Part shown: one piece after another, positions 1 through 9,037 of the stretch
How the letters are laid out: each line of letters begins with the position of its first letter
Position numbering within the stretch: the first letter of the stretch is position 1
Assembly: GCF_000585995.1 (NCBI RefSeq)
Contig: NZ_CP007410.1
Location: 2,383,430 to 2,447,429 of the forward strand
Direction: 5' to 3'
Source of the DNA: Pseudomonas brassicacearum
GTDB taxonomy: Bacteria; Pseudomonadota; Gammaproteobacteria; Pseudomonadales; Pseudomonadaceae
DNA length: 64,000 nt
Translations under genes and position numbers: made by a program
The notes under the pieces: model-generated
What the model saw: only the letters and a program-made list of their open reading frames with translations
Database searches by the model: none
Told to the model about the DNA's origin: nothing

Positions 1-376
1 GGGGATGGCGTTCGGTGTGAGATACGCCAAATATCGTCTGCCGCCCTTGAGGGTCACGGACCACGAAAGCCCCCGGTTCGAGCAACGGCGAGTCGATGTC
101 TTCGACAGCGCAGCCGCTCTCGATCAGACGCGCTCGCAACGCGCCCAGTCGAGACGGGTTACCCAGGTCAAAGGCCGCCGCGAGCAGGCCGCTATGATCG
201 GCGGGAGACACGAGCATGGCGCGTTGCGGGCCGCTGAGTATCCAGCTGCCATCGGCCTGCGCCAGGCTGTCCATGTCCAGCATCCGCCGATAGAAATCGA
301 TTTGCCGTTGCGCATCCTTGCTTGCCAGGTGCAGGTAGCACAGGCGTGCAGGTGTGGACGTCTGGAGTGTTTGCAT
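1..376 (-). CDS. VOC-family (glyoxalase/extradiol dioxygenase) protein, partial
   Basis: Only the first 125 codons lie in the window; the 3' part runs off the left edge. The reading begins MQTLQTSTPARL and continues with the beta-alpha-beta pattern of a vicinal-oxygen-chelate half domain, ending in a typical strand with DPQGRQTIFGV near residue 110. The start at 376 has a GAGGTGG ribosome binding site about 5 bases upstream. It follows the flavin hydroxylase gene by 22 bases, so they are probably co-transcribed. Such proteins next to ring hydroxylases are often extradiol ring-cleavage dioxygenases, but the metal ligands of the second half cannot be seen, so a glyoxalase-like isomerase is equally possible. 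Confidence 0.75.
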   Translation of the reverse strand, partial: MQTLQTSTPARLCYLHLASKDAQRQIDFYRRMLDMDSLAQADGSWILSGPQRAMLVSPADHSGLLAAAFDLGNPSRLGALRARLIESGCAVEDIDSPLLEPGAFVVRDPQGRQTIFGVSHTERHP

Positions 377-398
377 AACCACCTCTGTGCTTGAAGGT

Positions 399-2045
399 TC
401 AGTGAAAGACGGGCGCGATGACCGACTCGATTCCGCTGCCTCTCGTCGCGGCAATACCGAACAGCGACTGCAGCGATTCGGCGGCCTCTGTCTCGGTGGC
501 CTTGTCGAAAATGGCGGCGATGTAGCGATCAGGGCGCAGCAGCAAAAACCTGTTTGAATCGCCCAGTATTTCCTTGAGCAAACCCTGCCGGTCCTGGAGC
601 ACCGTGCAACCCGAAATCGAAGGCATGGCCGGGATGTTCCCGGGAAGAACCAGGATGCGTTTGGCTTCAAGGTGGCTCCAAAAACCATGCTTGAGCTCAT
701 CGACACGTTGGCGGGCAGGATCGCCGTATTGAATCAAGGCGAAGCCGGCGCCGAGGGCTTCGTCGAGCAGGCATTCATGGCCATGGGCATCGGTGAGCAG
801 CGGTTGCGGGAACATCTGTCCGCAGGACAATTTCCCTGCTTCGCCCTTGGCCAATACCAGGCCCTTGGTGAAGCGAGGTTTAGGCTTGAAACGCATGTGC
901 AGGAAATAGTCTCGCAACGGTGGCAACAGGCCGATCACGGCGAATGCGGCGCTGATCAGGCGTGCACGAAGGACGGTGGCCGGGGCCATGACCACACCGA
1001 GGTTCAAGGCTAACTTGATCAAGGCCCACGCATGATCGCGACGTTCGCTTTCGTACGACAGCAGGGCGGTTGCGGCCATTTTTCCCTTCAATACGCCGAT
1101 CAGCTTCCAGCCCAGGTTATGGGCATCGCGAACACCGCTGTTCATGCCCTGTCCGGCGTAGGGCGGGGTCAAGTGCGCGGCATCGCCGGCGAGAAACACG
1201 CGGTCTACCTGCCACCGCTCGGCGACCCGGGCGTGGAAGGTGTAGACGGTCTTGCGCACGATGGACACCGGCGTGTCACCCTTGAACGGGCGTAGCAGCG
1301 CCTGCAGGCACGTGTCGCTGAGCACGTGCTCATCGGTTTCGTCCGGCTTGAGGAGAAACTCGAACCGGCGAGTACGGTGAGGGCCAGGCACTTCAACCAC
1401 GGGGCGCCTGGCATCGCAATACACACGGGTTTGCCAGAACGGGTCGTCATCCTGGTCGGTGTCGACCACCAGCCAGCGCGAGGAGAAGCTCGAACCGACC
1501 ATCTCGATCCCGAGTTGCTTGCGCACCGGGCTGCGGCCGCCGTCGCAGGCCACGAGGTAGGTGGCGTTGACTTCCATCAGTTCGCCATCGGCGTCACGTA
1601 TCAGCGCGCGCACACCGTGGTGGTCTTGATGAAACTCCAACAACTCGTGGCAAAAGCGTGCCTTGAGACTGGCAAAGCGTTCCAGGCCGGTCTTGAGCGT
1701 GGCCTCGAAAAGCGGCTGGCGAAACGCGTTACGCTTGGGGAACCCGTACAGCTTGCCGGTCGGCTCGACTTTGCCAAAGCAGCGGCCGCCGGGCCGGGTG
1801 AAATAGTGCACGCCGTAGCCGGGCACCACGTCCTTGAGGACGGCCTGGTCCAGACCGATGGCCTGCATGGTGCGCAAGGATTCGTCATCGATCGAAACGG
1901 CCCGGGGCTCGGCCACGGTGCTCGGTTTGCGATCGATGATCAGGGTGTCCACGCCGGCCTGGCCGAGCAGGTTGGCCAGGGTCAGTCCGGTAGGTCCGGC
2001 ACCGATGATCAATACCTGGGTGCTGATACTGTTGAGGGTTGTCAT
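399..2045 (-). CDS. FAD-dependent aromatic hydroxylase, MhpA-like
   Basis: 548 residues, the usual length for the 3-(3-hydroxyphenyl)propionate hydroxylase (MhpA) / phenol hydroxylase class of flavin monooxygenases. The N-terminal dinucleotide fold GAGPTG is at residues 15-20, a DG motif (VACDGGRSPVRKQLG) lies near 165-180, and the FAD ribose motif GDAAHLTPPYAGQGMN is near 290. The start at 2045 has an AAGGGA site. Family members use NAD(P)H and O2 to hydroxylate a phenolic ring before ring cleavage. It lies between an IclR regulator and a VOC dioxygenase, fitting a hydroxylation then meta-cleavage pair. The exact substrate cannot be read from sequence. Confidence 0.88.
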   Translation of the reverse strand: MTTLNSISTQVLIIGAGPTGLTLANLLGQAGVDTLIIDRKPSTVAEPRAVSIDDESLRTMQAIGLDQAVLKDVVPGYGVHYFTRPGGRCFGKVEPTGKLYGFPKRNAFRQPLFEATLKTGLERFASLKARFCHELLEFHQDHHGVRALIRDADGELMEVNATYLVACDGGRSPVRKQLGIEMVGSSFSSRWLVVDTDQDDDPFWQTRVYCDARRPVVEVPGPHRTRRFEFLLKPDETDEHVLSDTCLQALLRPFKGDTPVSIVRKTVYTFHARVAERWQVDRVFLAGDAAHLTPPYAGQGMNSGVRDAHNLGWKLIGVLKGKMAATALLSYESERRDHAWALIKLALNLGVVMAPATVLRARLISAAFAVIGLLPPLRDYFLHMRFKPKPRFTKGLVLAKGEAGKLSCGQMFPQPLLTDAHGHECLLDEALGAGFALIQYGDPARQRVDELKHGFWSHLEAKRILVLPGNIPAMPSISGCTVLQDRQGLLKEILGDSNRFLLLRPDRYIAAIFDKATETEAAESLQSLFGIAATRGSGIESVIAPVFH

Positions 2046-2066
2046 TGTTATTCCCTTGCGGATGGC

Positions 2067-2888
2067 TCAGCCCAGTGGCTTGGGGCGGTTGGCGAGCGCA
2101 GCCATGCGCTGTGACAGGTCCTGCGCCAGGGCAAGGATCTGCTGTCCTTGTTCCTCTTCCTGGGCACTGTCACGTTCTCCAATCGGGCGAACGCAACTGA
2201 TGCTGCCGACGACCTTGCCGTCGCCGTCGAAGATCGGCGCGGCGAGGCCATAGACGCCGGGGTCGACTTCGCCTGCACTGGCCACATAGCCCTGGCGCCG
2301 CAACTGCTGCAGCGCGCGACGAAACTGCTCCCAGGTCTGGCCAAGGCTGCTGGCGCGCACCTCATCGGGGTGGTCCAGGAACAGTTGGCTGTGTTGGCGC
2401 GAGGTCATGTTGGCGAGGATTGCCTTGGACGTCGCCCCCAGGAACAAAGGCCTGGGTGAGCCGCGGGAGTAACTGACCTCACGGAACAAATCGCCGTGCT
2501 GATGAATGCACACGACCTGGTCCTTGAACAGTCGGCAGATCAGCCAGACCTGCTGCTCGCTCCACTGCGGCAGATTCGGCTCCAGCGATTGCGCGGCGCG
2601 CACGAGGGGGTCGCTCAGGCGCAACTGGCGGTCCCAGGTGATGATCCGGGCGCCCAGGGCATAACGACCGGCTTCGACCTGGAACAACAGGTTGGCCTCG
2701 GCCAGTTCACGCACGTAGCGGTAGATCGTCGAGCGGGTAAAACCCAAGGCACCGCCCATGTCGTCGACGGCCCAGATCGGGTTCTCTTCGGTGAACAGGT
2801 CGAGTACCCGCAGCATGCGCTCCAGGCTCGAGCCTTTGCTGTCGGCTTCCTGTTCTGGCAGTTGTTCAGAGGCGTGTAGATTGTCCAT
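2067..2888 (-). CDS. IclR-family transcriptional regulator
   Basis: 273 residues. A winged helix-turn-helix occupies roughly residues 22-85 (LERMLRVLDLFTEENPIW then GFTRSTIYRYVRELAE), followed by the IclR effector-binding domain to about residue 265. The start codon lies only 3 bases beyond the stop of the upstream hydrolase gene (TAAACCATGG), so translation is probably coupled. Likely local regulator of the aromatic cluster. A set of AAATCCT/AGGATTT half-sites at 3811-3858, upstream of the hydrolase gene that heads this transcript, is a candidate binding site. Confidence 0.9.
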   Translation of the reverse strand: MDNLHASEQLPEQEADSKGSSLERMLRVLDLFTEENPIWAVDDMGGALGFTRSTIYRYVRELAEANLLFQVEAGRYALGARIITWDRQLRLSDPLVRAAQSLEPNLPQWSEQQVWLICRLFKDQVVCIHQHGDLFREVSYSRGSPRPLFLGATSKAILANMTSRQHSQLFLDHPDEVRASSLGQTWEQFRRALQQLRRQGYVASAGEVDPGVYGLAAPIFDGDGKVVGSISCVRPIGERDSAQEEEQGQQILALAQDLSQRMAALANRPKPLG

Positions 2889-2891
2889 GGT

Positions 2892-3743
2892 TTATCGCTC
2901 GTCCACGATGCTGTTGCGCAGGGTGCCAATGCGAGCAATCTCGATCTCGACTTCATCACCTGGCTTCATCCACACCGGCGGCTCACGGAACGCGCCGACG
3001 CCGCCAGTGGTACCGGTCACAATGACGTCTCCAGGGGCCAGTTCGGTAAAGGTGGAGCAGTACTCGATCAGCTGGCGCACATCGAAAATCATGTCGCTGG
3101 TGCGGGTGTGCTGCATCACTTCGCCATTCAGGCGGGTGGTCAGTTCCAGGTCCTGCGGGTCGCCTATTTCATCGGCGGTCACCAGCCAAGGGCCGAAGCC
3201 ACCGGTGTTCGGGAAGTTCTTGCCCGGTACGAACTGAATGGTGTGCTTCTGCCAGTCGCGGACACTGCCGTCGTTGTAGCAGGCGTAACCGGCGACATAG
3301 TCCAGCGCGTCGGCGTGTTTGACGTGACGCGCCGTTTTACCGATCACCACCGCCAGCTCGCCTTCGAAATCAAGTTTGTGGGAAGCCTTGGGGCGGACGA
3401 TGGGTTGCAGGTGCGCCGTCTGGCTGTCGGCGAAGCGGGTAAAGATCATGGGGTAGGTCGGCATCTCACGACCGGTTTCGCGCACGTGAGTGGCGTAGTT
3501 GATGCCGATGCACAGCACTTTGCCCGGGTTCGGGATCACCGGCAGGAATGTCACTTCAGCCAACGGGATGCGCGGCAGGTTCGCCAGGATCACCGGGGTC
3601 AGTTCGCCCAGGCGGTGGTTGGCGACGGCTTGCTTGAGATCGTTGCCAACGGTTGGCTTGATCGATTCCAGATCAATCACGTGTTCGCCTTCGATGACGC
3701 CGTAGGTGCTACGACCTTGAACAATAAAGCTGGCGAGTTTCAT
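2892..3743 (-). CDS. Fumarylacetoacetate hydrolase (FAH) family protein
   Basis: 283 residues from the ATG at 3743, chosen because AAGGAG sits 6 bases upstream; an upstream in-frame extension lacks such a site. The C-terminal FAH domain shows GINYATHVRETGRE near residue 75, the acidic metal motif DFEGELAVVIG near 120, and the closing TGTTGGVG. Family members hydrolyse or hydrate beta-diketo acids, for example acylpyruvates or 2-hydroxypentadienoate-type products of meta cleavage. It is the first gene of an apparent operon with the IclR regulator, the hydroxylase and the VOC dioxygenase, consistent with processing a ring-cleavage product. A 2-keto-3-deoxy sugar dehydratase-like role is an alternative. 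Confidence 0.88.
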   Translation of the reverse strand: MKLASFIVQGRSTYGVIEGEHVIDLESIKPTVGNDLKQAVANHRLGELTPVILANLPRIPLAEVTFLPVIPNPGKVLCIGINYATHVRETGREMPTYPMIFTRFADSQTAHLQPIVRPKASHKLDFEGELAVVIGKTARHVKHADALDYVAGYACYNDGSVRDWQKHTIQFVPGKNFPNTGGFGPWLVTADEIGDPQDLELTTRLNGEVMQHTRTSDMIFDVRQLIEYCSTFTELAPGDVIVTGTTGGVGAFREPPVWMKPGDEVEIEIARIGTLRNSIVDER

Positions 3744-3810
3744 GGAGTCTCCTTGGTAGAGAGGGTGCATGCGCACGGGATGCAATGAGGATTAATCTAG
3801 TCTTGCAATT

Positions 3811-3858
3811 AAATCCTGTAAAGTAGGATTTATACAAAAATCCTAAAATACGGAATTT
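3811..3858. promoter_or_regulatory. Candidate IclR operator in the promoter of the FAH operon
   Basis: AAATCCT (3811-3817), a 7-base spacer, then AGGATTT (3825-3831) form a perfect inverted repeat. A third AAATCCT follows at 3838-3844, with a degenerate CGGAATTT at 3851-3858. The AT-rich sites sit 70-115 bases upstream of the hydrolase ATG, in a 253-base gap otherwise without genes. Assigning them to the IclR protein encoded two genes downstream is inference. Confidence 0.45.
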
Positions 3859-3996
3859 ATGTTTATTTCGGCATGGCGGGATCTTTAGTGAATCATTTGG
3901 CATGAGGAACGAGTGAGGATGACGCAGGCGGCCATCCGCACGGGGCGCGGATGGCTATGGGGTGTCAGAAGTGGGAAAGGGAGGGATTTGTGCCTG

Positions 3997-5445
3997 TCAG
4001 GAACCCGGCGCCCAGCATCCATGCAGCGACATGCGCATCCGGAAGGGAATCCTGATTCGGGCAATGGGACCACTCGCCATGTCCCGAGAGTCCAGCACTA
4101 CGAGTTCACTGCGCTCCTCTGCGATGAGGTTGAGCAGTGCAACGACATAGCCATCGGCTTCCTCGGCGTCAGCAGAGCGCGGAATGAAGATAGGTTCCTG
4201 GAAGCAGCCGCTGTCGCCCGGAAACCAGGCGTCCGAGAGGCCTGTCTTCAGGTTCAAGTGGACCAGCAGGTTGAAAAACTGAAAGGGTATCGGCCCATTC
4301 GCCGGGTTATAGGGACGCTCCGGGTCAAAGGCGAGCAGGAAACCGTGCGCGTACTGTCGACCGATGTAGCGGTCATCGCACCTTGGAAACTCGCAGGGGT
4401 AGTCCGTCAGTGGCTGCGGTTCGACCTCGTCCCTGCCACTGTTCAGGTCGAAGGTCCAGCGCATCAGGCAGGCCGCCAGGGTTTCCGGCGGTGGTACATG
4501 ACCATCCGCCTGGGGGAAGAAATAGAAGATGTTCCCACCGGTAACCGGCATGTCGACGTAAACCTTGCCGTCCTCATCGAACGCATTGAGCGTGTGCCCC
4601 TGGAAACCGTCCATGGGCCCTTTGAACCAACGCACGTCTTGCGCCCGCCCGTTACGGGGCACAACGGCGAAAAGCTGAGGCAGATCGGGTTGCCATTGGA
4701 AATGCGGCCCGCCGTTTTTCATGCGCTCGACGTCAACCGTCAGCGGAATCAGCGGGAATACGACGTACCGTTCGGTCGCCGCGAAATCATGCACCATGGC
4801 CGCATAAGGGGCCTGGAACCAGATCTCGTGCAGCAGCTTTCCGTCCGGCGAGAGCTCGAAATACACCAGGTCAGGCGTGCCGTCGCCCTTGGCCTCATAG
4901 CTGAAGGCCAAGAGGTTGCCCGTTGCCGGGTCAAGCTTGGGGTGAGCGGTGAACGTCGCTGATTTGATCTGCCCGTCAAATGTCCATTCGCCGAGGGTCT
5001 CCAGGGTTTCGAGGTCCATCGCCCAGGGCAGGGCATCTTCCTTGAGTGCCAGCAGGACGCCGTTGTGAGGGATGACGGAGGTGTTGGCGGTGGTGTTGTT
5101 CTTCGCCGCGAGCGAGTCGTTGGTGAAGGCATTTCGATAGACGCCATTGAGCGAGCGACCCTCCCGGCGTTGGGCCAGCAAGCGATCCGTCTGCACGTAG
5201 CGGCGTCGCAGCGAGACCTTGCCGTTGGCAAAGTGGAAGCCGCTGACCATGCCGTCACCGTTGAAGAAGATATCGGTGCCCAGCATGGGCGGGTACTGCG
5301 GGTCCGGTGCGACCTGATAAAAAGTGCCATGGATCGAGGCGGGAAGAACGCCTTCAATCTCGAGGTCGAACACCTCTGCTTCTATGCGGCTGGGTTTGTA
5401 GAGCGCGCCGGAAAACTCAGGGGTTTGTGGAAAAGGAATACTCAT
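3997..5445 (-). CDS. Carotenoid oxygenase family protein (lignostilbene dioxygenase / isoeugenol monooxygenase type)
   Basis: 482 residues forming the seven-bladed propeller family of nonheme-iron alkene-cleaving oxygenases. The four iron-binding histidines can be placed at H168 (FTAHPKL), H219 (AMVHDF), H284 (FQGHTLN) and H475 (SLHGCW). Length and motifs resemble bacterial lignostilbene dioxygenases and the Pseudomonas isoeugenol monooxygenase more than plant carotenoid enzymes. It should split a C=C bond of a phenylpropenoid or stilbene to give an aromatic aldehyde. It precedes a 250-base gap and the FAH operon, and is followed upstream by an MFS transporter with 35 bases between. No strong ribosome binding site is seen at this start. 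Confidence 0.9.
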   Translation of the reverse strand: MSIPFPQTPEFSGALYKPSRIEAEVFDLEIEGVLPASIHGTFYQVAPDPQYPPMLGTDIFFNGDGMVSGFHFANGKVSLRRRYVQTDRLLAQRREGRSLNGVYRNAFTNDSLAAKNNTTANTSVIPHNGVLLALKEDALPWAMDLETLETLGEWTFDGQIKSATFTAHPKLDPATGNLLAFSYEAKGDGTPDLVYFELSPDGKLLHEIWFQAPYAAMVHDFAATERYVVFPLIPLTVDVERMKNGGPHFQWQPDLPQLFAVVPRNGRAQDVRWFKGPMDGFQGHTLNAFDEDGKVYVDMPVTGGNIFYFFPQADGHVPPPETLAACLMRWTFDLNSGRDEVEPQPLTDYPCEFPRCDDRYIGRQYAHGFLLAFDPERPYNPANGPIPFQFFNLLVHLNLKTGLSDAWFPGDSGCFQEPIFIPRSADAEEADGYVVALLNLIAEERSELVVLDSRDMASGPIARIRIPFRMRMSLHGCWAPGS

Positions 5446-5480
5446 CGGGTTATCTCATCACTGTGCGGTTTCGTTCATGT

Positions 5481-6662
5481 TCACGCCGATTGCGGGGACA
5501 TTGCCGGCCCGGAAGGCTTCACGCCACGGCGAAAGCGGGTCACCACCAGGCACGAGATAATCAAGGCTAGCAAATAGGCTGAAGCGGCCAGCCAGCCGAC
5601 CGCGCGGAAGTGCCCCTCACCGACGACCAGTGCGGCGCCAAACGGGCCGAGCCCTTGGCCGATGAAAATGGCAGCGTTACCCAGGCCCGCCAGGCGGCCG
5701 GAAGGGTCCATTTCGGCAGCCATGGAAAGCAGGTATGGCAGGCTGAAAAACCAGACCATATGGATCAGGCAGGCCGTGGTGACAAAAGCGATGGGGCTGG
5801 TGCCATAGACCATGATCAAGGTCGCCAGCAATGCGGTGCCGAAGCTCAACAGTTGCGGAAACAGCAAGCCCAGGCGCCGTCCGATCAGCCCGGCCAGGCC
5901 TGCGCCAAGGGCGCCGGCAAGGATGCTGCCCCCCAGGATGCCACCAATCTGCTGCGGCTCCAGGCCGATACTCTTGCCGATGCGTTCCTGATAGACCCAC
6001 AAGGCGGAGTGCCCGAAAAACAGCAGCGCAAACAGCAGGATCAACAGCAAGGCCGTGAGGCCGAACGGCGGGATCGAACCGGCAGCGTTGCGATGTGCTT
6101 CAGGGTAGCGCTTGGGTACCCTCCAGCAACCCAGCGCCGCGAGCACGCTGGTGATCGCCAGGAGGGAAAACGCACCATTCACACCGAACGCTTGAAGGAT
6201 CAACGGCATCGAGGTCACCAGCAGCATGCCCCACAGCAGGTTGCCGATGTTGATGACTGCGAAGGTTGCATCCTTGGACGTGCGCAGGGCGGCAGTGGCG
6301 TAGACGACCGCCATGACCGCGCCGCCGCTGGCGCCGCAGACCATTCTGGAAATGACCAGCCCGGCCTGGCTGTGCAGTTGTGTGCTGACCAGGTTGCCCA
6401 CGGCCAGGATCAACAAGGCCACCAAGGCGAAGCGGCGCCGGTCGACATTCACCATGAACAGCGCGCAGACACCGCAAGCGATGGCCATCGCCATGAGTTC
6501 GGCGGCGAAAATGGCGCCTATCGCATTGAGCGGCAGGCCGAGTTGGTCGATCAAGGCACCGCCCAGGATTGGCTGGATCTGTAGGGTTCCCAGGGAAATG
6601 ACCATCATCAGGCAGATGGCGCCCAGTGATTTTTTGCTGTCGATGGCGTCGAGCGCGTTCAT
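5481..6662 (-). CDS. MFS transporter
   Basis: 393 residues, almost wholly hydrophobic with about 12 predicted membrane segments, and charged loops such as MVNVDRRRF typical of the major facilitator fold. The start at 6662 has GAGGTG 7 bases upstream. It lies between the outer-membrane channel gene and the carotenoid-oxygenase-family gene on the same strand, so it most likely moves the aromatic substrate or product of this cluster across the inner membrane. Direction and substrate are unknown. Confidence 0.85.
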   Translation of the reverse strand: MNALDAIDSKKSLGAICLMMVISLGTLQIQPILGGALIDQLGLPLNAIGAIFAAELMAMAIACGVCALFMVNVDRRRFALVALLILAVGNLVSTQLHSQAGLVISRMVCGASGGAVMAVVYATAALRTSKDATFAVINIGNLLWGMLLVTSMPLILQAFGVNGAFSLLAITSVLAALGCWRVPKRYPEAHRNAAGSIPPFGLTALLLILLFALLFFGHSALWVYQERIGKSIGLEPQQIGGILGGSILAGALGAGLAGLIGRRLGLLFPQLLSFGTALLATLIMVYGTSPIAFVTTACLIHMVWFFSLPYLLSMAAEMDPSGRLAGLGNAAIFIGQGLGPFGAALVVGEGHFRAVGWLAASAYLLALIISCLVVTRFRRGVKPSGPAMSPQSA

Positions 6663-6718
6663 GAAGCATCACCTCGAGTAAAGGGGCCCGCTCATGCGTG
6701 AGCAGGCGCACACGTCAA

Positions 6719-7711
6719 TCAGAATTTGTGAACGTAACGGACCTGCACCTGGTAATCCGCCCGGGAGCGATTTTCGACGCTGGTTTCCTTATAGGTGTTC
6801 AGCCAGAAGGCTTTGTCTTCGGTGATTTTCCAGAACAGGCCCGGGCCAATGCCCAGGACCTTTTCCCGGGAGTGGGTCATGGTGTTTCCGTTCACCTTGT
6901 CATCCGAGATCTGCCTGAAGTAGTAGCCGTTGAGGCCCACCGAGACGTTCGGGAATACCTCGTACGAGGCGGTGAAGTTGGCCCACGCCGACTGCCCTGA
7001 TTGGGTGTCGCGTACGGATTGTCCTTCAAAGAACTGCGCCGAACTGCTCGCGGGATCGTCGTTCTTGAAGTTGTACAGGTAATTCAGTCTCCAACTCACC
7101 TCCCAGCGAGGTGCCGGCATCCAGGTCGCTGCCCAGTAGGGGTTCAGGGAGAAGTAATTGGAGCCTGGGTTCAGGTCTTTATGTTTGTCGTATTTACCCG
7201 TCGGCAGGATGGTGTCGAAAGCCATGCGCTGCACGAAAATCGGCCTGCCGGTAGCGTCGACAATCGGATCGAACTGGACCTGAGGTCCAACCGTGACGTC
7301 GCCCAGGCCGGTGGCGTTATCCTTGAGCTTGACGCCGTTGTCACCGAAGTCGCCGTCCAGGGAAACGACCGGCACCAGTAGACTCCAGCCCAGGTGTGCG
7401 CCCCCTCCGATAGTGTCCGCTGAGTAATAGCTCAGTTGATTGATCATCGTGATGACGTTGATCTTCGGATCATCAAAGGCGCCGTTTTTCTTACCCCCGT
7501 TGGTCCTGATGCTGCTGGCGGTGCTGAATTTCAAATAGGTCTGATGAGTCAGTCCGGGCGGCCCCGCAAAACCGTCGTAGAAGCTGGTGCCGCCCAGGTT
7601 GATACCACTGGGCTGACTCACCGAAGGTGGAGGCGGGCCATCGGCTGCATGGACGGCAAATGAGGCGAAACTGAGTGCCAGGCACGCTGGCAGGGATTTG
7701 GTCAGACTCAT
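6719..7711 (-). CDS. Outer-membrane SphA/MetA-pathway channel-like protein
   Basis: 330 residues with a signal peptide (hydrophobic stretch to about residue 22, cleavage near VHAADG) and a C terminus ending in VRYVHKF, a beta-barrel terminal strand with final Phe. The body alternates polar and hydrophobic residues with YYSADTIGGGAHLGW-type strands, matching the family annotated as phenol/MetA-pathway degradation proteins or SphA-like porins. Such genes sit next to aromatic or terpenoid catabolic genes and are thought to admit hydrophobic substrates. First gene of the minus-strand cluster; its promoter region is the short gap 7712-7891. Confidence 0.8.
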   Translation of the reverse strand: MSLTKSLPACLALSFASFAVHAADGPPPPSVSQPSGINLGGTSFYDGFAGPPGLTHQTYLKFSTASSIRTNGGKKNGAFDDPKINVITMINQLSYYSADTIGGGAHLGWSLLVPVVSLDGDFGDNGVKLKDNATGLGDVTVGPQVQFDPIVDATGRPIFVQRMAFDTILPTGKYDKHKDLNPGSNYFSLNPYWAATWMPAPRWEVSWRLNYLYNFKNDDPASSSAQFFEGQSVRDTQSGQSAWANFTASYEVFPNVSVGLNGYYFRQISDDKVNGNTMTHSREKVLGIGPGLFWKITEDKAFWLNTYKETSVENRSRADYQVQVRYVHKF

Positions 7712-7891
7712 CGAAGTGGCTCTATTCTTGGAATTGTGAGCGGGGTAGCTTCCCCTGGCACTTCGACTTTAGTTCCCGCGGGTGGGTGATGCTTGAGCGC
7801 AGCGGCCAGAGTTGACTGGGAGCGCCAGGAGGAGGGAGCGGTGACGCATCGTCTGACTGGACCCCGACCTTGGGCTCCAGTGACACCCAAG

Positions 7892-9028
7892 TTAAAGATC
7901 AAGGACCAGGTCAGACGTGGGCTTGCTGCAGCACAGCAGGCGCAGGCCTTTGTCGATTTCCCGCTGGCGGATACCACCGTTGTGATTCATCTCTACCGTC
8001 CCGTGCAGCAGGGCGGTCTTGCAGGTGCCACACACCCCTTGGCTGCAGGAGGAGGGCACGATTGCGCCGGCTTTCCTGGCGGCGGCCAGCACGGTCTGGT
8101 TGCCCGCCATGCTGAACGTCTTGCCCGAGCGCGACAGGGTCACCGTGAACACGTCCTGTCGGGCGAGGGATGGGACTGGCTCAATCAACGGCTCCTCATT
8201 CAGTGCAGCAATGTCGAAGCTTTCCTGATGATAACGGTCGAAATCGAACGCAGCTTCCCGGAGCAGTGACTGGATGGCCGCCATGTACCCCTGAGGCCCG
8301 CAGGTAAAAACTTCGCGCTCCTGGAAGTCGGGCACTTGCTGGCTCAACAAGGACACATCGAGCCGACCTATCGGTTGCGCCCATTGGGCGGTTTCGCCTA
8401 GCCCTTCGCAAATACTGATGACCCGCAGCCCCGGCATCGTGGCCTGCATGCGTTGCAGTTCGTCGTGGAAGATGATGTCGGCCGGTGTACGGGCGCTGTG
8501 GACAAACACGATGTCGAGGTTGCCGGCCATGTCGCAGGCGGCCCGGGTCATCGACATCAAGGGCGTCACGCCAGAGCCGGCGGATAGGTACAACAGTTTT
8601 TTGGCCGGAAGACCAACCGGGGTGAAGCTGCCCGCCGGGCCGCTGGCGCGCAGGCTGTCTCCCGGTTTGAGGTGGTCATGCAGCCAGTTCGACACCGGTC
8701 CCCCTGGCACTCGCTTGACGGTAATGGAAATCGCGAAGGGGCGCGTGGGTGAGGACGACAGGGTGTAGCAGCGAGCGACGGTCTGCCCCGCGATGATCGG
8801 CGAAACAGTGATGAATTGACCCGGCTCGAAACTCAGGGCGCTGAAGTCCGCACAGCGAAAGATGAACGTCTTTACATCGTGGGTTTCCTGATGCACAGCG
8901 CAACATTGCAGGGTTTTCTGTTCAGCGCTGCTCCATTGCGTGCCGAACGCGCCCCAGGTCATCGGGTCGGTAAACCGCCGGGCGGCGTTCGTGTTGTCCG
9001 GGCATGTCAGCTCTTCATAGCGGCTCAT
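7892..9028 (-). CDS. Ferredoxin-reductase-type oxidoreductase with C-terminal 2Fe-2S domain, GbcB-like
   Basis: 378 residues from the ATG at 9028 (GAGGA 6 bases upstream; an ATG two codons earlier is too close to it). Domain order is FAD-binding barrel (motif RCYTLSSSP near 100), NAD-binding domain (LSAGSGVTPLMSM near 155) and plant-type 2Fe-2S domain (CSQGVCGTC near 330, later LLCCSKP). This is the architecture of the reductase partner of Rieske demethylases such as GbcB (glycine betaine) and stachydrine demethylase reductases. It directly follows the Rieske oxygenase gene with 9 bases between, so the two form the electron-transfer pair of one enzyme. Confidence 0.88.
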   Translation of the reverse strand: MSRYEELTCPDNTNAARRFTDPMTWGAFGTQWSSAEQKTLQCCAVHQETHDVKTFIFRCADFSALSFEPGQFITVSPIIAGQTVARCYTLSSSPTRPFAISITVKRVPGGPVSNWLHDHLKPGDSLRASGPAGSFTPVGLPAKKLLYLSAGSGVTPLMSMTRAACDMAGNLDIVFVHSARTPADIIFHDELQRMQATMPGLRVISICEGLGETAQWAQPIGRLDVSLLSQQVPDFQEREVFTCGPQGYMAAIQSLLREAAFDFDRYHQESFDIAALNEEPLIEPVPSLARQDVFTVTLSRSGKTFSMAGNQTVLAAARKAGAIVPSSCSQGVCGTCKTALLHGTVEMNHNGGIRQREIDKGLRLLCCSKPTSDLVLDL

Positions 9029-9037
9029 GTTCATTCC

